Assembly: GCA_036023115.1 (NCBI GenBank)
Contig: JAYKKT010000080.1
Coordinates: 7,763,501-7,827,500, forward strand
DNA from: Brasenia schreberi
Lineage: Eukaryota; Streptophyta; Magnoliopsida; Nymphaeales; Cabombaceae
Length of the DNA: 64,000 bases
Direction of reading: 5' to 3'
The position numbers and the translations under genes were made by a program. Under the pieces are notes generated by a model. The model was not told the DNA's origin, searched no databases, and worked only from the letters and a program-made list of their open reading frames with translations. This document shows, piece after piece, positions 41,702-53,096 of this stretch (position 1 is the first letter of the stretch; each line of letters starts with the position of its first letter).

Positions 41702-44700
41702 CTCAATCAAATGTTCATGCAGAGAAACAAATTCCTCATTTGATACTGCCTTCAGGATAGTTTTCAGTCGATAGACATCATTCTCTTCAAGTATCAGAGA
41801 GAACTTCCGCCAATCAAGGATGTCATTGAAAGGCAAATCATAGTAATTGGATAAAATTACTGCAGAATTAAGGAGAATCAAACGTCACAAAAGGGCAGAT
41901 AATAGTAGTTGTATAAATTACTGCAGGGTTCAGGAGAGGTAAAAAAAAATCGGTACAGATCCCTAAGGTAGGAAGAATCATTCTCAACAAAAATATGTAG
42001 GTTAGTGTGGTATGGTGAATATCGACGGCTGTACAAGCATTTCTAGAGTCATGTATTTGAGTTCAGCTGTTTCCATATTTAATCGGTACTGGCATAGAAA
42101 GGATAGAATGACTGAAGGTTCAAATCTGGAAACTCCACTTTTTCAAAGCGTTTCTTATTTTTGCTTTGTTTCACAAGAAACAGGTTTTTCAACATTCAAT
42201 AGAAATAGCCATTTAACTGGTTATAACATACACACTAAAATAGATCCCTTAGTATTGTCTTGAAACACAGCAAAAAGGTCCTTTAAGCATCATGTTTCGT
42301 AAATACCAGAGCTAGCTTATAGTTATTTTCATGAATGCTCTAAAGAAATTGCATAGGATCGAGCTCTTTGGAAACAAAGAATCCTGTAGCTGACCCCATC
42401 TAGTATGGGAAAAGGCTTACTTGTTATGGTCGTTTGTTCTAAAGAAATTGCTAAAATGCCATGCAACAAAGAAATTGGATAGATATAGCTGACCTATTTG
42501 AAAAGCAACTAACGTACATTCTCATGTAACTGGTTGGTTGACTTTCTCCTATGAATTTAACAACTTCAAACACAAGTTATATATCCAAGCACCCAAGACA
42601 GGCCTCAAAATTTCATCCATTAGATAAATCAATCCTATCTGATAATTCCTAAATGTCTTGCTTCGCAGAGACATTTCCAAGGAAAACCTTATGATGTGAC
42701 GTGTATCAGGCTTATTTCATATAATCCGTTGCTGAATTGACCTGAACTCCAACCTATCATAAGTCCAGAATGCGCCAAATCATGCATAATCCTAAAAGAA
42801 AGAAGAGTAGGTTCATAAGTTTCGCCCAGAAAAATATAGCACAATTTCTGATACACACACATACATACATATAGAACATATGTATGTATGTATGTATGTA
42901 CATATGCATGTATATTTTGTCTTAGGGGAATCAGATGCAGAGTCAACAATAAAAGTCGCTGCCTATTATTTCATGCAGTTGATAACTTGATATAGATAAT
43001 TTTTTTACAACGGATTCTAAATCCAAACTTATGAGAGCATTGTTAGAGCTTCCTTCAAGCTTGACTGTAGCAAAGAGTAAGGGCCTCCCCATCTGTTCAG
43101 GTACAGTGAACAAATTGCAGAGAGGTCCAGTATGCAATCAAGAGTAAACAAGAGCCTCTACATTGCCAGCAACGCATAATTAACAGATTGTAGTGAGGGT
43201 AGATCAGGGACAAATGTGGCAAAGAAGCTAGTCCTGTTACGTCGACACCGAAACATATCATAAGATATATGTAACAAATGCGTACAGCATGAATAACCAC
43301 CAACATGGGGGCAAAAAAGAGGAAGCACTGAACTTTTCTGCTAGGAACTCAAATGGAAACATGTCATGTTATGCATCAAAGACTCACCAGGAACGCATCC
43401 ATAATGAATCGAATCAGCTATCCGAGCACTGTTGACTTGAGAGCCACCAGGACATATGCAGAACTTGGTCCTATAAAACCTTTTCTGGTAAACCAACTCC
43501 CCAATGGCTCTACTTATACGATTATTGCTTATGGCCAACTCAGTGTCATTTTCCCATACACGTGCTAGGATAACCCTAATTCTAGAATTGCGATGGCCAG
43601 CCCAAAATCCAAGCACTGTTCTACAAACGAAGAGACGAAACAATCAGCGTCGACGTGCTCTTTTAGAAAAGAAAGAGACGGATGAATCAAGAAACAAAAG
43701 ATAAATAAAGATTCTTATTCATTAAACATGTGAAATGATACAGTTATAAGCATAAGATGAAATGCATCTACAGGTACAAGCACAACAGCAGCATAAAGAT
43801 GAAATGTGTCGACAAGGCAATTAATCTGTCAGATCTGCATAACTATCAGGTTGTTTTATTCTTGGTTCATGCAAAAGTAATGAAACCTTTTCCAAGAAAA
43901 GGTTACACAAATCAGTTAATTCCCACCATCTAAACCCACCCAGATTAAGTGGAATAAGTTGTATAGATTCTTAGTCACAATTGGGTTTGATCTTACATGA
44001 TGTTAAGTGGAGTAAGTTGCTACATCTATTTCTTTAAACACTGATGGTAAAGTGAGGGAACATCAGGTGCACCATTCATATGTAGTTGTGGGATCAGGTA
44101 GTAAGCTAACATATTCGACGCAAAGTCTTTGTTCTTTTGAAACATGGAACATGCTAGAGCATGTTTCATGTATCATATCCATAATACCTCCAGTTTCAGT
44201 ACCTATGTAACAATGTCAATAAAGGGAACCTTTTCCCTTCCCAAAAAGCTGTGTATCTTGCTTCACAAGAATACAAAATTAGCTTGTAAGGATTTGTGGC
44301 AGGGTTCTCATAAAAATCGTATCTACTTCAACCCTGTGAATGACTTGCATCAAATGTGCCAAATACCATCAGCTAGATCATGTCTTCAAAGGCAAACACT
44401 CTAGCTTCATCTAAATTTACCACAATACCAGATGAGCTCAGCACAAAATTTCATCAAACCACAAACAATCCTCTATTATGCGCATGTTATATTTTGCAGA
44501 ATTTCCGAACTGTAACGATTAGACCTATTTTGTACTTTGAATTATGCTATCTGCATTTAGGTATTAGAACCTGGAAGACACTTATAAGAAAATTCTCAAC
44601 CTAGTATGCAATTTAAGCTAGCAGGAACTCACCTGTTTTCAATGTCATTCCCTCCAGCAGGCAAAGCAAATGGTTGTAAAATTTGAGGAAGAGCTACATC

Positions 44701-47700
44701 TTTATGTGGTATATATCCAACATCATAACTTGGAGAACAAACAACTCTAATGGCATTCTTCACAAGAAAAGGAACCGCTTCAGTTGCTCTAGCTCCAACA
44801 TCATGGCAGGTGACAAAGAAGTGATCGGCACCAAGGGTCCTATTCCAATAAGGGTATTTGCTTATAATAAGCTCATCCACGTATTCTTTGACAATCACAG
44901 TCATGTTCTCATAAGATATCCCCAGCAAACAAGTCAGAAATCATGCCAAAACAAATGCAAAAAAGAAAAGAACTAACGTAAAGAGCAGTAGTACATTTCT
45001 TTCTGATTCTTAGAAACAAAAGATCAAAAGACACATTTTTACAGGAAACAATGAGAAACAAAATAGCTTTATAGTTTATACTTTATACTGCAACAATTAT
45101 GTGTAAGTACCCAAACATACATACACATAGAAAGATCCTATCATTATCATCCAGTGTTATCCGTATGTCCCGCACGATACGATACGGTAACCTGTATCGT
45201 ACCGTATCGTACGATACGGGTGATACACCCAAAAAAAATCAAAAAAAAATTCAAATTTTTTTTCCAATTTTTTTTTGCAAGTTTCTGGCCTCTCTTCGCC
45301 TCTCTTCACTTCCCTATGCTTGTAATTTAGGTTTATAATTTTATTTATTGAATAAGAATAATTTATGAACAAATAAAAATTGTGACAAAATCATTTCCTT
45401 TTTTGTTGCCAACTTTTAGGTATATTTCTACTAACAGTTTCTAATTTCATGAGATCGCAAACAATTAAAACATTTGGTTATCGGTTCATTGAGTGGGCAT
45501 TTCACAACTTCACTATTTTAGGGTTCACCTTACGTGACTTCCATTGAGTTGAACATGATCAACGTGTGTGAAGCTTAACTCCGTCTATGAAGTGAGAAAT
45601 GAAGCTCAAGCATTAGTTAAAAAGCCAGTCTCTAGTAAGAGAAAAAGGGATATCATCAAGTAATAATATCACATCACTGAGGTGTCATAGAGTCAATAAT
45701 CAAAGAAATTGAGCTCATTGTTTTGCTCACATATGAAAATTAGCAAATATGACAACTACATGTACAAATATAGTTGTTTGTTAATTTTGATATATTAGAT
45801 GAGTGGATTATGGAAGATAACGAAGAAAATGCACTCCTAACCGAAGAAGACATTCCATGAATTAATTTGAAGTGCAACAACATCAAGATGAAGATTTTCA
45901 TTTTAAAGCAATAGGTGATGAGAAACTTTGAATCTTTATCAAGTAGAAGATGAAGATTATTTAGTTAATGATCCTTATACAAATTTACAATATATAAAAT
46001 GTAAATGTATTTTATTTTTTGCTTCAAAATATGTAATTTTGGATGCAATTGTTCAATGTTGAATGTTCAATCTATGCTAAACTTTGCATTATATGAATTT
46101 AAAGCAATTATCAGATTTTTTCGGATTTATTTTTGGATTTTTACTAATTTTCTTGATTTTTTAAATAATTTTTGTATTATTTTAATATTAAAGTACGATG
46201 CGATACGATACGCCCATATCATGGAGCCCAGCAATACACGATACGATACGCGTTAGACAACACTGTTATCATTCTTGGTAAATAGTTGGAGTTGGACTAT
46301 TACACAAGAAAGGCAAGGCATACAAAGAGATATGAGACTCTTAAAAATATCAGGTACTCATAGAAAGTGCCAAATGCTTAGTACGAAAATAAATATAGCA
46401 CCTTTAGTCAAACTGTGCAAAGATTTTGTCAGCTAATAATAGCATACCCCTGTATTGTTCATCAATATAGATATCATTCATGTGATACATATATTTTTTG
46501 AGTTTAGGAACATTTGTAATTTTATAAATATTTATAAAGCTGGATGTGGCTCTAGAGCAACTAAAGCCGAGTATTCATGAGCTTGAGCTGTACTTGCTCA
46601 TGTATCACATGAATGTGGCCAAGCATCCAGCTTCAAGAGAGTAAGAGAGAAGAGCAACTACAATATATGCTTGGGCCACACTAATGAATTTTCTGAGTTT
46701 AGGAACATTTGTAATTTTATAAATATTTATAAAGCTGGATGTGGCTTTAGAGCAACTAAAGCCGAGTATTCATGAGCTTGAGCTGTACTTGCTCATGTAT
46801 CACATGAATGTGGCCCAAGCATCCAGCTTCAAGAGAGTACGAGAGAAGAGCAACTACAATATATGCTTGGGCCACACTAATGAATTTTCTGAGTTTAGGA
46901 ACATTTGTAATTTTATAAATATTTATAAAGCTGGATGTCCGACCCCGTCTAGTATGGGAAAAGGCTTAGTTGTTGTTGTTGTTGTATTTATAAAGCTGGA
47001 TGTGGCTCTAGAGCAACTAAAGCCGAGTATTCATGAGCTTGAGTTGTACTTGCTCACATGTCAAGCTTGGGTTGAGCTCAACAAAGGCCAAGTCGAACTC
47101 CGATTATCATCTAGTCAATCTCAAACAGCTCTGTCACTTGTGCCCATAAAACACATGTATGATATGGAGGTCATTCGTGATATGTTGTTAAACTGTGATT
47201 CAATTGATCTCCACCATGGCTATTCATTTTTACATATTGTGATATATTATAAGATACTTACAAGTTACAACCATGAATTTAGTAATATTAACATGAGATA
47301 GTCTAGTTCCTCCACAATTCCCCACTGAAGAAGCCTAACAAGCAAGCAAAGACTATATAGCATGCATCTACTAAGCTATACTGCTAGAAAGTTGTCGAGG
47401 GAATCTAAATAGAGAGATTTCAAGTATCTTTCCACTTTTCCAATACAAAAATATTATGCAGTAACACATGGTTTCTCTAGACAAGAACATTGTTACTTAC
47501 AGGCTACAACAACTACTTTAGGCAAATATCAATCAAGCCTCATCTCTAATGAGGCTTTGGTTATGATAATTGACAAAAACAAAATATACGGAATGCAAGC
47601 TTGATCATTTGATTACGACATAAAAATTAACATTGACAAAATTATATCTCTTGTAAAGAAAGTTTTAAATATCTAGGGTCAGCTTTTCAAAGTGATAAAT

Positions 47701-49989
47701 TGATGAAAATGTTATATTAATGGTTGGTTAAAATGGAGAGATGCATATGTAACAAGAAGATATCATTAAAGTTGAAAGATAAGTATTATAAAACAACAAT
47801 TCAACTTGTTATGCTTTATAGTTTTGAGTACACTCCGGCAGTTAATTATCAATATTTACAAAAGATGTCTATAGTATAAATAAAGATAGTGAGATAGATG
47901 AGCAGTCACATAAGGAAAGACCGTATATGTAATGAGGTTATGGAAAACAAATTGAGAGTGGTACCGACAAAAGAAGAAAATTGTTCAAGATGGTTTGGAC
48001 ATGTAGAAAGGTAACCAAAAGAAGTTTCGATAAGAATGTATGAGAAAATAGATTGTGAAAAGTTAAAAAAGGAAGAGGAACACTACAAGAGTGCTGAAAG
48101 GAAATAACAAGGAATGATTTAGCTTATGTTGAGTTAACTGTAACCATTGCACATGGTCGAGCACAACAACGAATCCATGTGGATGACACCATCTAGCGTG
48201 GAAAAAGGCTTAGTAGTTGTTGTCATTGTAATCAATATTGTAAATATCATATCGGACCCCTATCGCATGGGGTACCGACACACCTATGTCGTACAATATG
48301 GTACGATACATGTTATTTTTAAATTATTTTTTTAAAATTATTTGAAAAAATGAAAAATATAAAGAATTTCTATAATATGTACCATATCAAGAGACAAGAG
48401 ATTCAACATCAAAAAAACTAAATCACATGCATACATCTCTCAAGCCTCACTTTCAAACTTAGGATAAATTAATGAACGTTGAACTTGAATATATATCGGA
48501 TTCTTAGTGAGAAAGGAATTGGTCTTGAAGAGAAGAAAGTATAGACATGCAACAACATCCAAAGAAGTTGATACATAAGGATCAAAATATACCTAAAGTA
48601 TGTTTTCTAAAAAAATTGAAAATTGAAATATTGCAATGGTGCCCATATCAATACGTTGTGATACGGTTGCGATAAATGTATTTTTTGATACATGTACTTG
48701 AATTGTATCTGTGTACCTGATACACTCGTATCGCCGATACTATTTTTATAACATTGGTTGTAATTAACAAAGTGTACACACTACATATGTTGTTTCGGGT
48801 AAAATTTATCAAAAAAACATGAATGCAATATCTTCCCCCAGCTCATCGTGCTACTTCCTACTTGTAAGATCTGCTTCGTTACATCGTTTGTTTATCCTCT
48901 TGAGGTATGTATTGATGTTTCCTAATGAAAAACTGACAGAAAGTGAAGCCAAGGACGACATGTACAAATAAGAGAAAATGCAAGTTTTGGGGGAAATAAA
49001 CAGGGAAAAGGAAGAGCAAGAAATCAAATTATCAAACGGCTCAAGTATAAACCCAACAGAACAGCTTTTTCCGTCACTGGAATGCTATATGTAATGCCTG
49101 AACAGAAATAAAACCCGGAGAAAAAGCATTTGCTCTCGTTACACTTTAATGAGTCAATGAAAGCTGTCCTCTTTAGTACCAAACAACAAGCTATCTTTCT
49201 TTTACCAGACGCAGAAAGCAGTAAAATCGCTAGGAAAAATTGCCCAAAAGGAGTGCACTTCATCTATATCTTGATTCCGAACTACAAATCGCACTTGCTC
49301 AGTAGCAGACAACATCCCATAAAGCAGAAAAGGGAACCAAAACCACAACTAATCAAGTCTACAGGACGAATCTCGTGCGAAAAGCTGAACAATAAACGGA
49401 ATGGGCGAACGAAGGACAATAAAAAATATTACCTTCCCTCTCATCTTGTGACAAGAGATCGGGATGAAGAAGAGATCCGCGCTATCCGGATCGTTCGTGC
49501 GGAACTTGCTCTCTCTGATATTTTGGAAGAAAAACCCCTCGCTAGCGTACTTCCCCGTGAGCTTCCGCGGCGTCTGGAAGTAGGTGTTAGGATCCCCGTC
49601 CGGATATATAAAAACCTTGAACTTCCTCTCCATCTCCGCATAGTTCCTCCGGAACACCTCCGGCGAGTGGTAGACGGTCGAAAATCCACCGTCGACGTCG
49701 CTCCCGGCATCTGCAACGGCCTTACATCAACACTCCAGTATGAAAATGGTGAACTTCAAAAGGGATAAAAGAAATAGCAGAAAACAGGTCGGAAAGAAGA
49801 GAAAATAAGAAGTACTCTGGTCAGATTTAGCGTGAGATCGAAGCGATCGCGAGGAAAGAGATGCAGAGATCTGATGGAGAGCACGATGTACACGATTAGC
49901 GTGACCGTCGCAAGGGTAAGTATGGAGCGGTAGACGGAGCAAGAGGAAGCCACACCGGTTGCCATCGCCTGAATCTTTACCGGCCTCAT
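41702..49989 (-). CDS. GT47 exostosin-family glycosyltransferase, 3' end not found
   Basis: Five exons read from phase and splice sites: 49989-49816, 49720-49433, 44922-44633, 43620-43388, 41859-41702 (1143 nt, 381 codons). Type II membrane protein: a short cytosolic N-terminus, one hydrophobic segment (about residues 22-40), then a Golgi-lumen GT47 domain with 'FKVFIYPDGDPNTYFQTP', 'KYASEGFFFQNI', 'DLFFIPISCHKMRGK', 'NRTLGADHFFVTCHDVG', 'VCSPSYDVGYIPHKDV', 'KFCICPGGSQVNSARIADSI' and 'YYDLPFNDILDW'. Such enzymes add sugars to cell-wall polysaccharides or proteins; the substrate is not predictable. Exon 5 ends at a good donor (gtaaat). The last ~30 residues usual for the family ('...HFQW...YDAFHMVMYDLWLRRH') are not seen before element B. 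The exon 3 acceptor reads tg, not ag. Intron 2 is 4.5 kb and full of transposons. Confidence 0.92.
42365..42430 (+). mobile_element. RTE LINE 3'-end fragment in a glycosyltransferase intron
   Basis: ggaaacaaagaatcctgtag then ctgaccccatctagtatggg and aaaaggctta, the terminal 60 bp of the RTE family, with a decayed tail. Confidence 0.75.
43135..43260 (+). mobile_element. Decayed RTE 5'-UTR fragment
   Basis: Runs such as gagcctctacattg, aacagattgtagtgaggg and aagaagctagtcctgttac align with the RTE 5' leader seen at 6340-6470 and 34100-34290. Lies in intron 4. Confidence 0.55.
45152..46265. mobile_element. Non-autonomous hAT element with GATACG-rich ends
   Basis: Ends cagtgttatccgta... and ...tagacaacactg form imperfect terminal inverted repeats (CAGTGTT). 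GATACGATACG words crowd both ends (45172-45226, 46196-46253). Flanks ttatcatc (45144-45151) and ttatcatt (46266-46273) give an 8-bp duplication with one mismatch, the hAT hallmark. 1.1 kb, no transposase. In intron 2 of the glycosyltransferase gene. Confidence 0.8.
46500..47050. repeat. ~195-bp tandem repeat, 2.5-3 units
   Basis: gagtttaggaacatttgtaa starts units at 46500, 46695 and 46891. Units contain taaagctggatgtggct and gccgagtattcatgagcttg. The third unit is split by a 48-bp LINE insertion. Confidence 0.88.
46938..46985 (+). mobile_element. 48-bp RTE LINE insertion with 17-bp duplication
   Basis: tccgaccccgtctagtatgg then gaaaaggctta and (GTT)n is just the last 48 bases of an RTE. It is flanked by perfect copies of atttataaagctggatg (46921-46937, 46986-47002). 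Confidence 0.9.
47571..48215 (+). mobile_element. Decayed RTE LINE 3' part
   Basis: Aligned by eye to 8720-9420: aaaatatacggaatgcaagc, gttttaaatatctagggtca, aaagatgtctatagtat, ccatctagcgtgg...aaaaggcttag, GTT tail. Many small deletions; no ORF. Its tail contains the insertion point of the 48.2-kb hAT element. Confidence 0.8.
48233..48756. mobile_element. Short non-autonomous hAT element (524 bp)
   Basis: Ends caatattgtaaatatcatatc and ...actatttttataacattg form inverted repeats like those of the 3.3-kb hAT at 57958. GTATCG/CGATAC words lie near both ends. Flanks attgtaat (48225-48232) and gttgtaat (48757-48764): 8 bp with one mismatch. Confidence 0.78.
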
Positions 49990-50060
49990 CGCCGGGATCT
50001 AGCAGAACTCGCCGCGCGCCCCGAAGCCCGTGGAGGCACGCCCGGCTCTCCGGATGACGC

Positions 50061-50070
50061 TATTTATAAT
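50061..50070 (-). promoter_or_regulatory. TATA box of the glycosyltransferase gene
   Basis: The minus strand reads attataaata, 72-81 bases upstream of the ATG at 49989. The GC-rich first exon follows. Confidence 0.6.
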
Positions 50071-50339
50071 CTCCCGTGAGCGGTACGGTCTCGGAACTCA
50101 CTGGCTCACTCCACCACTTCCGTGGATGTAACGGGAATATAACGGACTCTAAGAAAACTGCCCGATAAACTAAAATGTATTATGCAGGCCGTAAGCGGTT
50201 TGAGTCGCGATAGATTTGTGATAGTTGAGCCGACCCTGAAGGTACCCCCTAAGATCATCGGCCCAGGTTGGGGTTTGATCACTTAGAAGTGAGTACACGA
50301 ATTGAGCTCTTTTGGGGTGTTTTAATACAAGGTCGGGCC

Positions 50340-50880
50340 TCCAGAGTTATCAGTCTCGTAATTAAGTGTAAAATTGTCGGTTTTATAATTAAGTAAAAAG
50401 CAAATTGTATGATCCATTTTTTTTGTTGCGTGTCAATGACTGAGTTTGATTATGAGGTTGACTTAGTATATAGTTCCCTTTAAGTAGTCTCAAGCTTTAT
50501 AATCAAGTATATCCTTTTGTGGTAATTTGTTAATTCTTTGTGACGAGTTCTTTATCATATTACAAGGTTGGGTATTGAGAATTGTCAGCCTCGTAATCAA
50601 ATAAAAAGTGGGATTGTACGATCCTTTTTTTATGTGTGTAAGGCCCGAGTTTGATTACGAGGCTAACTTAGCCTATAGTTCCCATTAAGTAGTCTCAAGC
50701 TTCATAATCAAATACCTCCTTATGTGGTAATTTTCTAAAAAAACATAATCAAGTAAAAAGTGGGATTGTACGATCCTTTTTTGTGTGTAAGGCCCGAGTT
50801 TGATTACGAGGCTAACTTAGCCTATAGTTCACATTAAGTAGTCTCAAGCTTCATAATCTAAAAAAAACTTGAATTATTAG
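50340..50880. repeat. Imperfect tandem repeat upstream of the glycosyltransferase gene
   Basis: aagtgggattgtacgatcc starts near 50609 and 50757, with a more distant relative near 50395. Between them, gagtttgattacgaggctaa and tagtctcaagcttcataatc recur. Spacing about 148 bp for the two close units. Confidence 0.75.
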
Positions 50881-52470
50881 GATCCATTATGCTCCCACTA
50901 ATATATTGTTACATCTAGCTGCTAGTGATCATATCTTCTTTGCATTTACATGCTTGGTTCTAAAATCAAGTGCATGGCAAGCTCTATATTAAGCGAATGT
51001 TTTATGTAAGAATTTTCCGGCCAGATTTGGTTACAAAATGCATTTCAAATAACCATTTAGGACACCATCTGAAAGTAGTGGCACATTGATGTAAGTGGGG
51101 AGTCCCTCCCATTTAAAGATTTGCAAATAAGAATCTCCACTACAAGCACTTGAACGTTATAGGAGTTAGTGTATGACTCTCTTCAAGGCATGCTAAAGCA
51201 TTGTCTTTTAGGCTTGCTTTTTCAATACCTCCATATGAGAATTCCCCAAATGCAAAAGGTCTTAACAATCACCATCAAGATACTATGAATAACCCTTGAT
51301 TATCCTTATACAATAGTAAAGTATTTGGCAATACCAACACACCAAGATGGTTAGCACTATACTTCCTTTGCATTCTTAAGGAATTTTAGTGAGTTAGCTT
51401 GAAAAACTTGATTAAAGAAAGAAGAGAAAAATGCAAAATCGGAAAAATAGAATTGCAGGAGATTGCAAGGATGTCTACAAGCAGCTACTAATTTTCTACA
51501 TACTCTGCAAATTTTTAGATCTTTGGTTCCAAATTTTCTTTTGCACTATTGACTTAAGATCATTATTTATAATGATCAAAACCTGGTTCATATCTATGAG
51601 AGAAATCACTCCTCACAAGGGTTACAACCAATCTATTTCTGTGAGGAGATATGGCTTTCCAAGCCATAACAAAATCTTATAAATTCATGATACATCATAC
51701 ATCACAAGATAACTACAACTTTTGGGCCATGTGACATCTCTTGATACTAATTCAAAGTCAGCATTCTTTCACAAACAATTGCCTTATTTTAAAAGTCTTC
51801 TCATAACAAATTGAACCAAAAAGAATGTATAACCCTCGACTAGACTCGTGAATTATGATATAGATCCGTCCCCGAGAACTCTTCATGCAAGGAGATTTTC
51901 ATCATAAATCTAAGATTGTGTCAAAGGTCCCGTCCTTGATCATGGCATGGTGTGCTCCAAGCACGACTCTTCTTGTTTCAAATAACCAGCAAGATTAGCT
52001 CAGTAACCAATTTCAGAAGGAGAAAAGTTGGTAAACTATAAAGCTCATATGTTTAACAACGGTGATTTAGATATTTGTATGCACAAATCCTGGAGATCTT
52101 ATTCTTTGAAACTTCAACATGATGAGTTTTTGTGTGAATTTTAGGAAATCATATGGACCCCATGCACTTGTCGATCTCCAGGAAACTATATAAATAATAC
52201 TTAAGAGTTATTTTTTCTTTTTCTTGAAAGGCAAATAGGGTTAGGTAGACCCCAGCGGGCTATATTGATGACAAAAAATCATGTACGACTTATACATATG
52301 TTGGGACCAATAATACGAGAGATAATCTTTCCATCACTTTCTGCTTCTAACTTAGCTGATTTTGGCAAGTAAATAGGTAAAAAGTTATACTTACATCTAT
52401 TTTTCTCAGTCATAAACATGCTTTGGTTGAGTTAACTTGGTCACTTCAGGAAGTTTCAACAAGTACTAAA
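50881..52470. other. Intergenic region, no gene recognised
   Basis: AT-rich sequence with only short ORFs lacking domains. I see no repeat borders or RNA genes. Confidence 0.4.
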
Positions 52471-53096
52471 CCCTAAACAGGGCTGGTTCCAAACCTACTT
52501 GGTGATTTCAACCGAAACCAAATCGGACCAAGAACAGACTGGAACTGAAAACGGAATCGTGGACCGGTTCAAGAAGGTCTGCGACGAAAAGATCCCACCG
52601 AAAACTTACTTCGCTAGTTTGAGAAAGCTAGCTGGCACGCCCTTTTTAAAGCGACGTAAGCACGAAAATCTAAGAACCCGGAGTCGAGGATTTTGGTGTC
52701 TCTACAGGGTGTCATCCTCGTATTTTGTAAAAGCGGTTTTCCTTGCTTTGGAGATTCAAAATGGGGGGATTAACCAGGTATGCCTTTAGTCTCTCGAATG
52801 ACCTTTGGCAAATGGCTCGACACTGAGGGTCCCTTTGGACTTTGATACCCCCCCCTTTCTTACTACATAAAATACAAGAAGCAGGTCTCATTCCATCTTT
52901 CACGAAAATCAGAACTTTCGGTTTCATATGTATATGTATATATACATATATTCAGCTTTTTAAATATTTTTTCTTGTTTGCAGCAGATTAAGCCGCAAAC
53001 TAAAACTGATCTGTCATTGATGGTTTTCAGAACTAAAACCGGCTTCGAATTGGTTCGCTTCCGGTTCCCGATTCCAAGTAACTATTAAACCCTAGC
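52470..53096. repeat. GGTTCC-rich repeat with embedded LTR-end fragment
   Basis: GGTTCC/GAACC-rich words at both sides (52485-52570, 53020-53080) and aaaccct on both outer ends. The middle (52565-52707) resembles the last part of the 28.5-37.5 kb solo LTR (ggttcaagaaggt, gcgaaaagatccc, cttcgctag, gctagc-ggcacgc). Confidence 0.45.

Noticed and set aside
46741..47301. 186-residue plus-strand ORF
   Set aside because: It reads across a tandem repeat and a LINE tail (Gly-Leu-Val-Val-Val-Val from GTT repeats); no homology is expected.
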